Below are positions 1 to 6,985 of a stretch of 64,000 bases of DNA, piece by piece (positions within the stretch are counted from its first letter, which is position 1; each line of letters opens with the position of its first letter). Source of the stretch: Alphaproteobacteria bacterium (GTDB taxonomy: Bacteria > Pseudomonadota > Alphaproteobacteria > UBA8366 > Aestuariispiraceae); assembly GCA_033344895.1 (NCBI GenBank), contig JAWPMN010000001.1, forward strand, positions 248,001 through 312,000, written 5' to 3'. The notes under the pieces were generated by a model, which had not been told where the DNA came from, did not search any database, and saw nothing but the letters and a program-made list of their open reading frames with translations. A program made the translations under genes and the position numbers.

Positions 1-2
1 AG

Positions 3-515
3 GCCCTGCCCTTCCCGGATGACAGTTTCGACGGCATTTTTCTTCTGGACGTGCTGCATCATCTCGCGGAACCGCGAAAGTTCTTCGAAGAGGCGGCGCG
101 AGTCCTGAAACCCGGGGGCCGCATCGCGATGATCGAGCCCGGGATCACGCCGCTGAGCTGGTTGTTCTACAACTACCTGCACGAGGAGCCGGTGGACATG
201 TCGGCATCCCCGCTGGAGCGGCAGCCCTATGGCGAGACCAAGGATCCTTTCGAAAGCAATCAGGGCATTCCGACCCTGCTGTTCCGGCGGCAGGAACATC
301 GCATCGCCCTGTCGGAAACCGTTCCGGCCCTTCGCAGCGTTTCCCGCGAATGGCTCAGCCTGTTTGCCTATCCGCTGACCGGCGGCTTCAAGTCCTGGAG
401 CCTGATCCCGGCCGGATTGGCCGAAAGACTGGTACGCCTGGAGGACAAGCTGCTGCCGGCATTGGGCATCTTTATGGCATTCCGGCTGTTCGTGGTGATG
501 GAGAAACGCCGCTGA
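3..515 (+). CDS. class I SAM-dependent methyltransferase, 5'-truncated by window edge
   Basis: The reading frame is open from base 3, so the gene begins before the window; about 170 C-terminal residues are present. The visible start reads PFPDDSFDGIFLLDVLHHL, followed by the post-motif segment RVLKPGGRIAMIEPG. This is the motif II/III part of a Methyltransf_11-type Rossmann methyltransferase, where an acidic residue and the 'hHL' loop follow the SAM pocket. The N-terminal glycine-rich motif I is outside the window. The rest carries no diagnostic substrate motif, so the substrate is unknown. No neighbour on the same strand overlaps it; the next gene starts 80 bases downstream. Family call is firm, specific function is not. 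Confidence 0.85.
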   Translation, partial: ALPFPDDSFDGIFLLDVLHHLAEPRKFFEEAARVLKPGGRIAMIEPGITPLSWLFYNYLHEEPVDMSASPLERQPYGETKDPFESNQGIPTLLFRRQEHRIALSETVPALRSVSREWLSLFAYPLTGGFKSWSLIPAGLAERLVRLEDKLLPALGIFMAFRLFVVMEKRR

Positions 516-594
516 GCGGTGGCATTCACCATTTACAGAAAATCTGTTTCGCCTGAGAGTGGTTCCAGTCGATGGAATTACGGAGGGCCGGTTC

Positions 595-1587
595 ATGTCG
601 GAAACTCTGCTGGCGATGCTGGATGACCGGCTGCGGGCGCAGCGGCAGGACTTTGACCGCATCCCTGTGATCGACATTTCCGGCATCCGCGACGGCAGCG
701 ACCGGGACACCGCAGCGCGCGGCATGAACTGGGCCCTGGCGAATACCGGGTTCATGTATGTCAAAGGGCACGGCGTGCCGGACGATCTGGTTGACGCTAC
801 CTTCGCCGCCGCCCGTGCCTTCTTCGCGCAGCCCGATGACGTGAAGATGCCCTTGCACATTACCAATTCCGGCACGGCTCTGCGCGGCTACACAGAGCTG
901 TTCGGCGAGAACACAAACCCGGGCGTCACGCGGGATTACAAGGAATGCTTCGATATCGGGATCGAGTATGACGGTCTGACCGGCCCCTTCCACGGCAGGA
1001 ACCAGTGGCCCGATCTTCCGGATTTCAAGCAGACCGTCTCCGCCTATCTGGATGCGATGCTCTCGACGGCACGGACCGTCCTGGAGGGAATCGCGGTCAG
1101 CCTGGACCTGCCATATGACTATTTCGCCGAGAAGATGACCCAGCCCGTGATGATCCAGCGCCTGATCCACTATCCCAGTCAGGCCGGCCAGGTGGATGAG
1201 AGGATGATCGGCATCGGGGCCCATACCGATTACGGCCTGATGACCATTCTGGCGCAGGACGATGTCGGCGGACTTCAGGTCATGAACCGATCGGGAGAAT
1301 GGGTCGAGGCGCCCCCCATTCCGGGGACGTTTGTGGTCAATATCAGCGACCTCGTTCAGCGCCTGACCAACGACGCCTATCTGGCGAACCTGCATCGCGT
1401 GGTGAACGTTTCCGGCCGGCAGCGCTATTCCATGCCCTGTTTCGTCGACTGCGACATTGATGCGGTCATTGAGCCGCTGCCGTCCTGCGTAACGGATGCC
1501 GCGCCGCTGGCCTATGCGCCGGTGCAATGCGGCCTGCACAAGATGTCCCGCTACGCAGCGACTTTCCCGCATCTCGCCGCGGAATGA
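595..1587 (+). CDS. 2-oxoglutarate/Fe(II)-dependent dioxygenase, isopenicillin N synthase family
   Basis: A 330-residue soluble enzyme of the IPNS-like double-stranded beta-helix family. The N-terminal DIOX_N-type segment IPVIDISG is followed by the C-terminal 2OG-FeII_Oxy domain. The iron triad is visible as His210 and Asp212 (GAHTDYG) and His267 (NLHRVV). The 2-oxoglutarate or carboxylate binding pair is Arg277/Ser279 (RYSMP). I chose ATG 595 rather than the in-frame ATG 559 because GGAGGG lies at 582-587. Relatives oxidise small molecules such as antibiotics precursors, xanthine or flavonoids; no substrate can be assigned here. Its stop codon overlaps the start of the next gene (ATGA), so the two are probably co-translated. 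Confidence 0.88.
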   Translation: MSETLLAMLDDRLRAQRQDFDRIPVIDISGIRDGSDRDTAARGMNWALANTGFMYVKGHGVPDDLVDATFAAARAFFAQPDDVKMPLHITNSGTALRGYTELFGENTNPGVTRDYKECFDIGIEYDGLTGPFHGRNQWPDLPDFKQTVSAYLDAMLSTARTVLEGIAVSLDLPYDYFAEKMTQPVMIQRLIHYPSQAGQVDERMIGIGAHTDYGLMTILAQDDVGGLQVMNRSGEWVEAPPIPGTFVVNISDLVQRLTNDAYLANLHRVVNVSGRQRYSMPCFVDCDIDAVIEPLPSCVTDAAPLAYAPVQCGLHKMSRYAATFPHLAAE

Positions 1588-2090
1588 CCGGGCTTTCGGA
1601 CGCCCTGCGTTCCTGGGACGGAAAATCCACAGTGGCGCTACGGGCCCAATACGCAAGGCACGGCGACACGCCGGACTTTGTCGACAGGCTGCTGTCCGCG
1701 CCGGCGGGATCACGTCGTGCGGCGACCTGGTTGATCAAGATGCATGTCGAAAAGGGTCATCGACTGAATGCGCCTACCGTCGCGCGCCTGATCGAACTCG
1801 CGGGGGATGAAACCGCACATTGGGAAACCGTGCTGCACTGCCTTCAGGCCCTCGCGCTTCAATCCATCCCGGAATCCAAAACCGAGGAGCTGGCCTCCAC
1901 CTTGAAGCAGCTTACCGGTCACAAGCGCCCCTTTGTCCGTGCCTGGGCCTATGGCGGCGCGCTGTCTCTGTCGCGTCAGGTGCCGCACCTCGTCGACTGG
2001 GCGGATTCGTTGTGCCGCGCAGCCCTGCAGTCAGAGCCGCCTTCCATCCGGGCCAGATTGAGGCAACTGGGATATCCGCCGCCGGCGTGA
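1584..2090 (+). CDS. conserved hypothetical alpha-helical protein, translationally coupled to the dioxygenase
   Basis: A 168-residue protein starting at ATG 1584, which overlaps the TGA of the dioxygenase; longer in-frame starts would lie inside that gene. I do not recognise a named family. The sequence is predicted helical and its middle (residues about 55-165) has the look of a short HEAT/ARM-type repeat protein, with regularly spaced hydrophobic helices (WETVLHCLQALALQSI, PFVRAWAYGGALSLSRQV). There is no signal peptide or membrane segment. The overlap suggests it works with the oxygenase, perhaps as a partner or chaperone, but that is inference. Confidence 0.7.
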   Translation: MTGLSDALRSWDGKSTVALRAQYARHGDTPDFVDRLLSAPAGSRRAATWLIKMHVEKGHRLNAPTVARLIELAGDETAHWETVLHCLQALALQSIPESKTEELASTLKQLTGHKRPFVRAWAYGGALSLSRQVPHLVDWADSLCRAALQSEPPSIRARLRQLGYPPPA

Positions 2091-2096
2091 AGAAAT

Positions 2097-2117
2097 CTGC
2101 CCGGTGGCACCGGGCAG
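2097..2117. terminator. hairpin between the convergent dioxygenase pair and ohr
   Basis: A perfect 9-bp stem CTGCCCGGT/ACCGGGCAG with a 3-nt loop sits in the 49-base gap between two converging genes. The minus-strand side is followed by ATTTCTTC, a weak U-tract, so it most likely terminates ohr; it could also serve the plus-strand genes. Confidence 0.55.
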
Positions 2118-2139
2118 GTTCCTCCTGTTCCACGTGCAG

Positions 2140-2565
2140 TTACTTGATCGACAGTTGAACGTCGATGTTATTCCGGGTCGCGTTGGAATACGGGCAAACC
2201 TGATGCGCTTCGTCGACCAGCTTCTTCGCCGTATCACCGTCCAGACCCGGCAGTTCGACTTCCAGCGCGATCTCCAGACCGAAACCGCCTTCGGAGCGCG
2301 GACCGATCCCGACATTGGCGGTGACACTGGTATCGGCCGGGACCTTCACACCCGTCTGCGATGCGACGAACTTCATCGCGCCGATGAAGCAGGCGGCATA
2401 ACCCGCCGCGAAAAGCTGCTCGGGGTTGTTCCCCGCGCCGCCACTTCCGCCGAGTTCCTTCGGCGTCGACAGTTTGACATCCAGACTGCCATCCAGGGTC
2501 TTGGAATGGCCGTCGCGTCCTCCGGTGGCACGGGCGACCGTGCGGTATTTAAGATCCACGGACAT
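2140..2565 (-). CDS. ohr: organic hydroperoxide resistance protein Ohr (OsmC family peroxidase)
   Basis: A 141-residue OsmC/Ohr-family thiol peroxidase that reduces organic and fatty-acid hydroperoxides using lipoylated partners. The two redox cysteines are present: Cys59 in GYAACFIGA and Cys124 in VCPYSNATRNN, the latter with the Ohr-specific CPYSNATR signature. The N-terminal ATGGRDG motif and glycine-rich GGSGGAGNNPEQLFAAGYA are also typical. Length matches the family (about 140). It is divergent from a MarR-family gene that has the features of OhrR, with two matching palindromes between them, so it is expected to be induced by organic peroxides. Confidence 0.96.
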   Translation of the reverse strand: MSVDLKYRTVARATGGRDGHSKTLDGSLDVKLSTPKELGGSGGAGNNPEQLFAAGYAACFIGAMKFVASQTGVKVPADTSVTANVGIGPRSEGGFGLEIALEVELPGLDGDTAKKLVDEAHQVCPYSNATRNNIDVQLSIK

Positions 2566-2609
2566 GGTTCATATCTCCTTCAATGAGAGGTTAAGTCCAA
2601 CCCGATTAA

Positions 2610-2621
2610 ATCGTGCACGAT
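2610..2621. promoter_or_regulatory. candidate OhrR operator, ohr-proximal
   Basis: Perfect 12-bp palindrome ATCGTGCACGAT, followed by ATAAA, 44 bases upstream of the ohr start. It shares the core TCG-N-GCACGATATA with a second site near ohrR. Paired sites between ohr and ohrR suggest binding by the divergent MarR-type regulator. Confidence 0.55.
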
Positions 2622-2663
2622 ATAAATAAGCCAAAGGTCCTCTCTGTCAAGCGCTTGCGATTG

Positions 2664-2677
2664 TATCGCGCACGATA
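2664..2677. promoter_or_regulatory. candidate OhrR operator, ohrR-proximal
   Basis: Imperfect palindrome TATCG-CGCA-CGATA, with 5-bp perfect arms, just upstream of ohrR. It closely matches the site at 2610-2621, and both are followed by an AT-rich ATA run. Its position would let OhrR repress its own gene. Confidence 0.5.
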
Positions 2678-2709
2678 TATATGATATGGCGAAGCTGGAG
2701 ATGCAAACC

Positions 2710-3159
2710 ATGGTCGATACAGACAACGCCCTGATCCCCGTCGCGGATCTGCTCTGCTTTTCGGTCTATTCCACGTCGCACGCGTTCAACCGCATCTATA
2801 AGCCGATGCTGGACGAACTGGGGCTGACCTATCCACAGTACCTCGTGCTTGTCGCATTGTGGGAACAGGATGATCGGACCGTGGGAGACCTGGGAAGAAC
2901 CCTGCAACTTGAATCGAATACGCTCACGCCATTGCTGAAGCGCCTGGAAACCGCCGGTCACGTTGTGCGCAGACGGGATCTGAACGATGAGCGCCAGGTC
3001 CGTGTCAGCCTGACGGAGTCGGGGCGCACCATGAAGAGCAGGGCAACTGAGATCCCCGTCTGTATTCTCGACAGTATCGGGGTGGACCTTGAGGAGTTGC
3101 AGGATCTGCAGCACCGAATAACGGCTCTGCGCGATCGCCTGAACCAAACCGACGCCTAG
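2710..3159 (+). CDS. ohrR: MarR-family organic-peroxide sensor OhrR
   Basis: A winged-helix repressor of about 149 residues. Residues LLCFSVYSTSHAFNR carry the N-terminal sensing cysteine (Cys16) in the context typical of OhrR (LCF.LYS). The dimer segment YKPMLDELGLTYPQYLVL and the wing RRDLNDERQVRVSLT are standard MarR. An in-frame ATG at 2686 would add eight residues, but GGAG at 2697-2700 fits ATG 2710 with a nine-base spacer, so I prefer 2710. It is divergent from ohr, the expected target. No second cysteine equivalent to that of two-Cys OhrR (near residue 127) is obvious apart from PVCILDS near residue 115; whether it works as a resolving residue cannot be judged. The 3' end overlaps the convergent phosphotransferase gene by four bases. 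Confidence 0.92.
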   Translation: MVDTDNALIPVADLLCFSVYSTSHAFNRIYKPMLDELGLTYPQYLVLVALWEQDDRTVGDLGRTLQLESNTLTPLLKRLETAGHVVRRRDLNDERQVRVSLTESGRTMKSRATEIPVCILDSIGVDLEELQDLQHRITALRDRLNQTDA

Positions 3160-4211
3160 GCCCAGTCCGACCGTACCCGCGCGACAATATCCGGTGACAG
3201 ATAACAGTCGACCCGCCCTCTGACATGGTCGATCAGCGCAGTGTCCGTATTCTCCGCCGACCAATCCTCCGTGTCTTTCGCATCTTGTTTGTCGGCGCGC
3301 AGGGTCTTGCGGCTTTCCACGCGCCACTTGGCGCACCAGGTGACGGACCATAGCCACATGAGGCGGCGCATCGGCATCAGATAGGGTTCCAGTGATGCTG
3401 CCAGGTCGCCAGGCATTGCGCCACGCCAGGCGTCGTAGAATTCGTCGACCTGCGTCCGGCTCGGCTCGGAGTAAGTCGCGACGTCCCAGGTCGTGGAGGT
3501 ATAGAGCGTGGCATGGGCAAGATCGAAGCCGGCCCCGCCATACCGCCCCTTCTCCAAATCGACCAGAAAGGCTCGCCCCTTTCCGTCGACCATGAAGTTT
3601 CCGGGATGCGCATCGAAGGAAATCAATCGTGCCGGCGCCGGTGGCAGGTCCGCGGCGTCTCGGGCCGCGGCGGTCAGTTCTTCCGCAATCATGTCGGCGC
3701 TGTCCGGATGCAGATCCGCGTGATCCAGGAAGATTGCCTGACCCTGCACTTCGGCCAGCGTTGCCGCCATCGGATTTGGCTGATCGATCAGGGGCGCGCG
3801 GTCGACCTGCGCCGGCACGGGCAAGGCATGGATCGATGCCAGCGCTTCCGCTGCCAACGGCAATTCCTCAGGCGCGGACAGTACACGGCCACGAATTCGA
3901 TCGACAATCAGCGCCCCCATGGGCAGTTCCACGCTCGGCATCAGGATCCCGTGACAGGCCGGCGCATGCCCACCGCGACTCATCCGCTCAAAGCACGCCG
4001 CCTGGTAGGTCAGGTTGCGCGCCGCATCCAGTCGCATCTGACTTTGGCGTGGAACCCGCAGCAGAAGGTTCCTCCCCTCGATCGCCACATGATCATGCGC
4101 CAGCCCCGTGGTTGGGAAGGGTGCTAGGTCTTCCAGGGAGAGGCCATCGAATCCGGGGTGATCCTTCAGGGCCCGGTGCAGGGCCGGAAGACGCTCCGCA
4201 ATGGTGGTCAT
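3156..4211 (-). CDS. aminoglycoside phosphotransferase/choline kinase-fold protein
   Basis: A 351-residue APH-fold phosphotransferase. The catalytic loop reads SFDAHPGNF, with Asp and Asn at the expected positions of the usual HGDxxxxN but a Phe before the Asp. The metal-binding segment is LVDLEKGRYG, in place of the common IDWE. The nucleotide-binding N-lobe contains LLLRVPRQSQ. The substrate is unknown: such kinases act on choline, sugars, aminoglycosides or other hydroxyls. It is the last gene of an overlapping minus-strand operon, its start overlapping the stop of the TIGR04282-type gene by ATGA. It probably phosphorylates a product or precursor of the two glycosyltransferases upstream; that is inference. 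Confidence 0.85.
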   Translation of the reverse strand: MTTIAERLPALHRALKDHPGFDGLSLEDLAPFPTTGLAHDHVAIEGRNLLLRVPRQSQMRLDAARNLTYQAACFERMSRGGHAPACHGILMPSVELPMGALIVDRIRGRVLSAPEELPLAAEALASIHALPVPAQVDRAPLIDQPNPMAATLAEVQGQAIFLDHADLHPDSADMIAEELTAAARDAADLPPAPARLISFDAHPGNFMVDGKGRAFLVDLEKGRYGGAGFDLAHATLYTSTTWDVATYSEPSRTQVDEFYDAWRGAMPGDLAASLEPYLMPMRRLMWLWSVTWCAKWRVESRKTLRADKQDAKDTEDWSAENTDTALIDHVRGRVDCYLSPDIVARVRSDWA

Positions 4212-4810
4212 GATCTACCTCGCTTCCGGTACCGCCAATAATCCTCGCCCGTGTCGATATCATCCTTCTCACCGATCAGACCATGGCTGTATCCGGCAGG
4301 AAGACTAGCGATTGTATCGACAAGCGCATGCGGGCCCGACCACCGCACGTCGGCCATGAATCCCCGCGGCACCGGTCGCCGGCGCGCCATGCCGGCCAGC
4401 CAGTAACCGCCGTCCGAGGCCGGACCGAACACGGCATCCCGCCGCCCCAAAACCTGGAAAGCCGCCTGAATATCCTCGACCCGAATATCGGGAATATCGC
4501 TGCCGACAATGATGGCTGGTCCCGGCGCGAGGCTACGCAGAACCGCGGTCATCCGCTTACCCAAATCACCCGGCGGCTGGAGGAGAACATCGTGACCGGC
4601 AAAGAATGCAGCACCGGCGTCCTTTGGATGCGCGACCGCCACCGATAGCTGCCAGGGGCCAACGACCAGCCTCCGCAGAGTCCGGGCCAGATTGGCCCGA
4701 TAGAAGCGGTGGGCACCCAGCCTTCCGATGTCCGCCGCCAGACGCCGTTTTCCAACACCCAGTCGCGGTGCGCGCGCGAAAACCACCACCTGTCGCGCCG
4801 GTCCGCTCAT
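4208..4810 (-). CDS. TIGR04282/DUF2064-family glycosyltransferase-like protein
   Basis: A 200-residue nucleotidyl-/glycosyltransferase A-fold protein. Diagnostic segments are VVVFARAPRLGVGKRRLA at the N-terminus, IIVGSDIPDIR in the middle and VFGPASDGGYWLAGM, the family's DGG-YxL motif. The start at 4810 overlaps the stop of the upstream GT2 gene (ATGA); an in-frame ATG at 4867 lies inside that gene and was rejected. TIGR04282 was named from arsenosugar biosynthesis clusters, but no arsenic methyltransferase or ArsS radical SAM gene is visible here, so the arsenic link is not supported locally. It likely acts with the adjacent GT2 protein. Confidence 0.9.
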   Translation of the reverse strand: MSGPARQVVVFARAPRLGVGKRRLAADIGRLGAHRFYRANLARTLRRLVVGPWQLSVAVAHPKDAGAAFFAGHDVLLQPPGDLGKRMTAVLRSLAPGPAIIVGSDIPDIRVEDIQAAFQVLGRRDAVFGPASDGGYWLAGMARRRPVPRGFMADVRWSGPHALVDTIASLPAGYSHGLIGEKDDIDTGEDYWRYRKRGRS

Positions 4811-5508
4811 CCGTAGATCCTGCGGATCGCCCAGGGCGGCACGCCCAGAAAGTAGAGGGCCAGGCATAAGAGGTTCCGGGCACTGCGTCGCAGATAACCG
4901 TCACGCCGGAACTTCTCGGACGAGGTGACCAGGCGCGCATCCAGGCAAACCAGCCTTTTCTTGCCGATCCGGCGCGCCAGCGCGACATCCTCCATCAGCG
5001 GCAGGTCGGGATACCCGCCCAGACTTTCCAGAAACGCGCGGGACACCAGCAATCCCTGATCCCCATAGGGCAGCCCGAGCACCCGGCAACGCCACGCAAC
5101 CAGCCGTTCCAACCGTCGGGCCGATGCGCTGCCATCGTCCAGGGCGAAGGCAAAATAGCCGGCAAGCGCCTCAGAACCCGGATCGGCCATAAAGGCCGCG
5201 ACCCGTCGGTCCCAGTCTTCGGGCAGCCGGGAATCCGCATGAAGGATCATCAGCCATTCCGCCAATGCCGCGTCGACGCCTGCCTGGATCTGCGGGCCGC
5301 GCCCACCCTCGGCGGCGGTCAGCCTGGCCTGATGTCGGGATGCCAGATCCGGCGTCGCATCGGTCGACCCGCCATCGGCAATGACGAGGTCCAGATCGAG
5401 CCTTTCGGAGGAAAGCTGCGGCAGCAGCGCCTTCAACCCGGCGGCCGCATTCAGGGTCGGAATGACGACGGTAAGCCCAGGCAACCGGTCTTTGGCGTTC
5501 CCGGTCAA
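4807..5508 (-). CDS. TIGR04283-family GT2 glycosyltransferase
   Basis: A 233-residue family-2 glycosyltransferase. The N-terminus LTVVIPTLNAAAGL, the acidic motif LVIADGGSTDAT and the DXD-like LHADSRLP are classical GT-A features. GDQGLLVSRAFLESLGG and LMEDVALARR are specific to TIGR04283 proteins. The C-terminal segment (LLCLALYFLGVPP) is hydrophobic and may touch the membrane. It overlaps yidD at its start and the TIGR04282-type gene at its stop, each by ATGA. The TIGR04282/04283 pair is a known conserved unit; the acceptor is not established for this context. Confidence 0.93.
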   Translation of the reverse strand: MTGNAKDRLPGLTVVIPTLNAAAGLKALLPQLSSERLDLDLVIADGGSTDATPDLASRHQARLTAAEGGRGPQIQAGVDAALAEWLMILHADSRLPEDWDRRVAAFMADPGSEALAGYFAFALDDGSASARRLERLVAWRCRVLGLPYGDQGLLVSRAFLESLGGYPDLPLMEDVALARRIGKKRLVCLDARLVTSSEKFRRDGYLRRSARNLLCLALYFLGVPPWAIRRIYG

Positions 5509-5738
5509 TCGGGTACCGGGTCATGGCCGGACCCGCCCCAGGGATGACATCTCAAAATTCGCTGGACCGTAAGCTTTCCGCCGCGCAGGGCCCCATGCCG
5601 CCGTATGGCTTCCAGTCCATATTCGGAACAGGTTGGAAGAAAGCGGCAGCGTCGCCCCAGAAAGTAGGACAGTGTGACGCGATAAAGCTGGATCATGCCG
5701 ATCAGCAGCCAGGCGGCGGGGCTGTGCCGTTCAGCCAT
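5505..5738 (-). CDS. yidD: membrane protein insertion efficiency factor YidD
   Basis: A small (77-residue) YidD protein, peripheral to the inner membrane, that assists YidC-dependent insertion. The signature is complete: IQLYRVTLSYFLGRRCRFLPTCSEY, here from about residue 15, contains the conserved CRFxPTCSxY, followed by a second Cys in RILRCHPWGGSGHDPVP. The start at 5738 overlaps the upstream scaffold gene by eight bases; ATG 5696 is possible but would cut the amphipathic N-terminus. Unusually for yidD, which often sits with rpmH-rnpA, it lies between an Fe-S scaffold gene and a glycosyltransferase gene. Confidence 0.95.
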   Translation of the reverse strand: MAERHSPAAWLLIGMIQLYRVTLSYFLGRRCRFLPTCSEYGLEAIRRHGALRGGKLTVQRILRCHPWGGSGHDPVPD

Positions 5739-6189
5739 CGGTACCGGTGTTGCCGCCGGCAACGGCTTCTTCCACAGCGCGGACCACCGCCTTGAAGGGA
5801 AGCAGGATCGATGCATGCCGCGACTTGTGATTCCGGGCCGGTTCCAGCACGGCCAGATCGGCCCAGTCGCCTGAAGGTGCCGGCCCGCCGCGTTTCAGCA
5901 TGGCTTCCAGGGCATCCCGAATACTTGTCAGTTCGTCGAGGTCTCGCCCTTCCGCATGGGCCTTCATGATTGCCGCCGCGGACTGGCCCAGCGCGCAGGC
6001 ACGGACCTGCTGGCCATAGGCGGCAATACGGCCATCCGGCGACAGTTTCACGTCCACCCGGATGCGGCTGCCGCAAAGCGGGCTGTCCATCTGAACGGTC
6101 GCGTCGGGATCGGCCAGCCGGTCATCCTTGGCGAGGCCACCCGCCAGGGTCAGGATCCGGTCGTTGTAAAGTGCTTCGTGGCTTTCCAT
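5731..6189 (-). CDS. iron-sulfur cluster assembly scaffold protein (NifU-N/IscU-like)
   Basis: A 152-residue NifU_N-domain protein. The N-terminus ESHEALYNDRIL and the motifs SPLCGSRI (Cys39) and VRACALGQSAAA (Cys65) are those of IscU/SufU-type scaffolds. At the place of the third cluster ligand, IscU has HCS, but here the sequence is SRHASILLPF, so the third cysteine is replaced by alanine. This variant is seen in an alphaproteobacterial subfamily and may mean a different cluster-handling role; that is from memory of the family and should be checked. Start at 6189 was chosen because the longer ORF start at 6270 adds an unlike basic tail. It heads the overlapping operon leading to yidD. Confidence 0.85.
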   Translation of the reverse strand: MESHEALYNDRILTLAGGLAKDDRLADPDATVQMDSPLCGSRIRVDVKLSPDGRIAAYGQQVRACALGQSAAAIMKAHAEGRDLDELTSIRDALEAMLKRGGPAPSGDWADLAVLEPARNHKSRHASILLPFKAVVRAVEEAVAGGNTGTDG

Positions 6190-6336
6190 ATGCCGTCTAC
6201 CGCGCGGATTAGGCCGAAATTGGAAAAGGTTTGTCGCAGGTGATATTGTTGACTTCACCGGCCTTTGCAACGATATAGCCGCATTCTACGCGGGAAACAT
6301 GGTTTCCCGAAGACTTCAGGAAAGGTATCCGTCGCC

Positions 6337-6933
6337 ATGTCCGATAAGGCGCTGCGCCCGAAAATCGTCTCCGGCCGTCCCTCGCAGGAAGAAGCCGAGG
6401 AGGCCGTACGGACGCTGCTGCGCTGGGCCGGTGACAACCCGGAACGCGAAGGCCTGATCGATACGCCCAACCGCGTCGTTCGCTCCTATGCCGAATTCTA
6501 TTCCGGCTATGCCATCGATGCCGAGGAAGAATTGCGTCGCACCTTCGAGGAAACCGAAGGCTATGACGAAATGGTCATGCTGCGCGGCATTACCTTCGAA
6601 AGCCATTGCGAACATCACATGGTACCGATCATCGGCACCGCGCATGTCGCCTACCTGCCCCGCACCCGGGTCGTCGGGATTTCCAAGCTGGCCCGCGTCG
6701 TCGACATTTTCGCCAAGCGCCTGCAAACCCAGGAAACGATGACGGTACAGATTGCGCAGGCGATTGAACGCGCCCTGCAGCCGCGCGGCGTCGCGGTCGT
6801 AATCGATGCCGAACATCAGTGCATGACCACCCGCGGCATTCACAAGCCCGGGGTCAGCACGATCACCAGCCACATGCTGGGCGCCTTCCGCGAGAACCCG
6901 GAAGCCCGCCGCGAATTCCTGGCGATGATCTGA
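6337..6933 (+). CDS. folE: GTP cyclohydrolase I, copy 1
   Basis: A 198-residue type-IA GTP cyclohydrolase that converts GTP to dihydroneopterin triphosphate for folate (and pterin or queuosine) synthesis. Zinc ligands Cys91 and His94 (SHCEHHMVP) and Cys162 (EHQCMTTRG) are present, as are [15 protein letters not shown] and [14 protein letters not shown] 6337 follows an AGGAAAGG tract; the in-frame ATG at 6265 would add an unlike N-terminal extension. It is divergent from the Fe-S scaffold operon. A second, closely similar copy lies at 29303-29947. Confidence 0.96.
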   Translation: MSDKALRPKIVSGRPSQEEAEEAVRTLLRWAGDNPEREGLIDTPNRVVRSYAEFYSGYAIDAEEELRRTFEETEGYDEMVMLRGITFESHCEHHMVPIIGTAHVAYLPRTRVVGISKLARVVDIFAKRLQTQETMTVQIAQAIERALQPRGVAVVIDAEHQCMTTRGIHKPGVSTITSHMLGAFRENPEARREFLAMI

Positions 6934-6985
6934 TCTTTCACGGTATAGTCGCCGGCATGGTGCTTCCGCAGGGCGACGACCACCA

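Noticed and set aside
526-1713. A 395-residue open frame antisense to the dioxygenase
   Set aside because: The sense strand has all catalytic motifs of the oxygenase; the antisense frame has none.
4208-5508. Arsenosugar biosynthesis cluster
   Set aside because: The two glycosyltransferase families are named for it, but no arsM, arsS or other arsenic gene is in the window.
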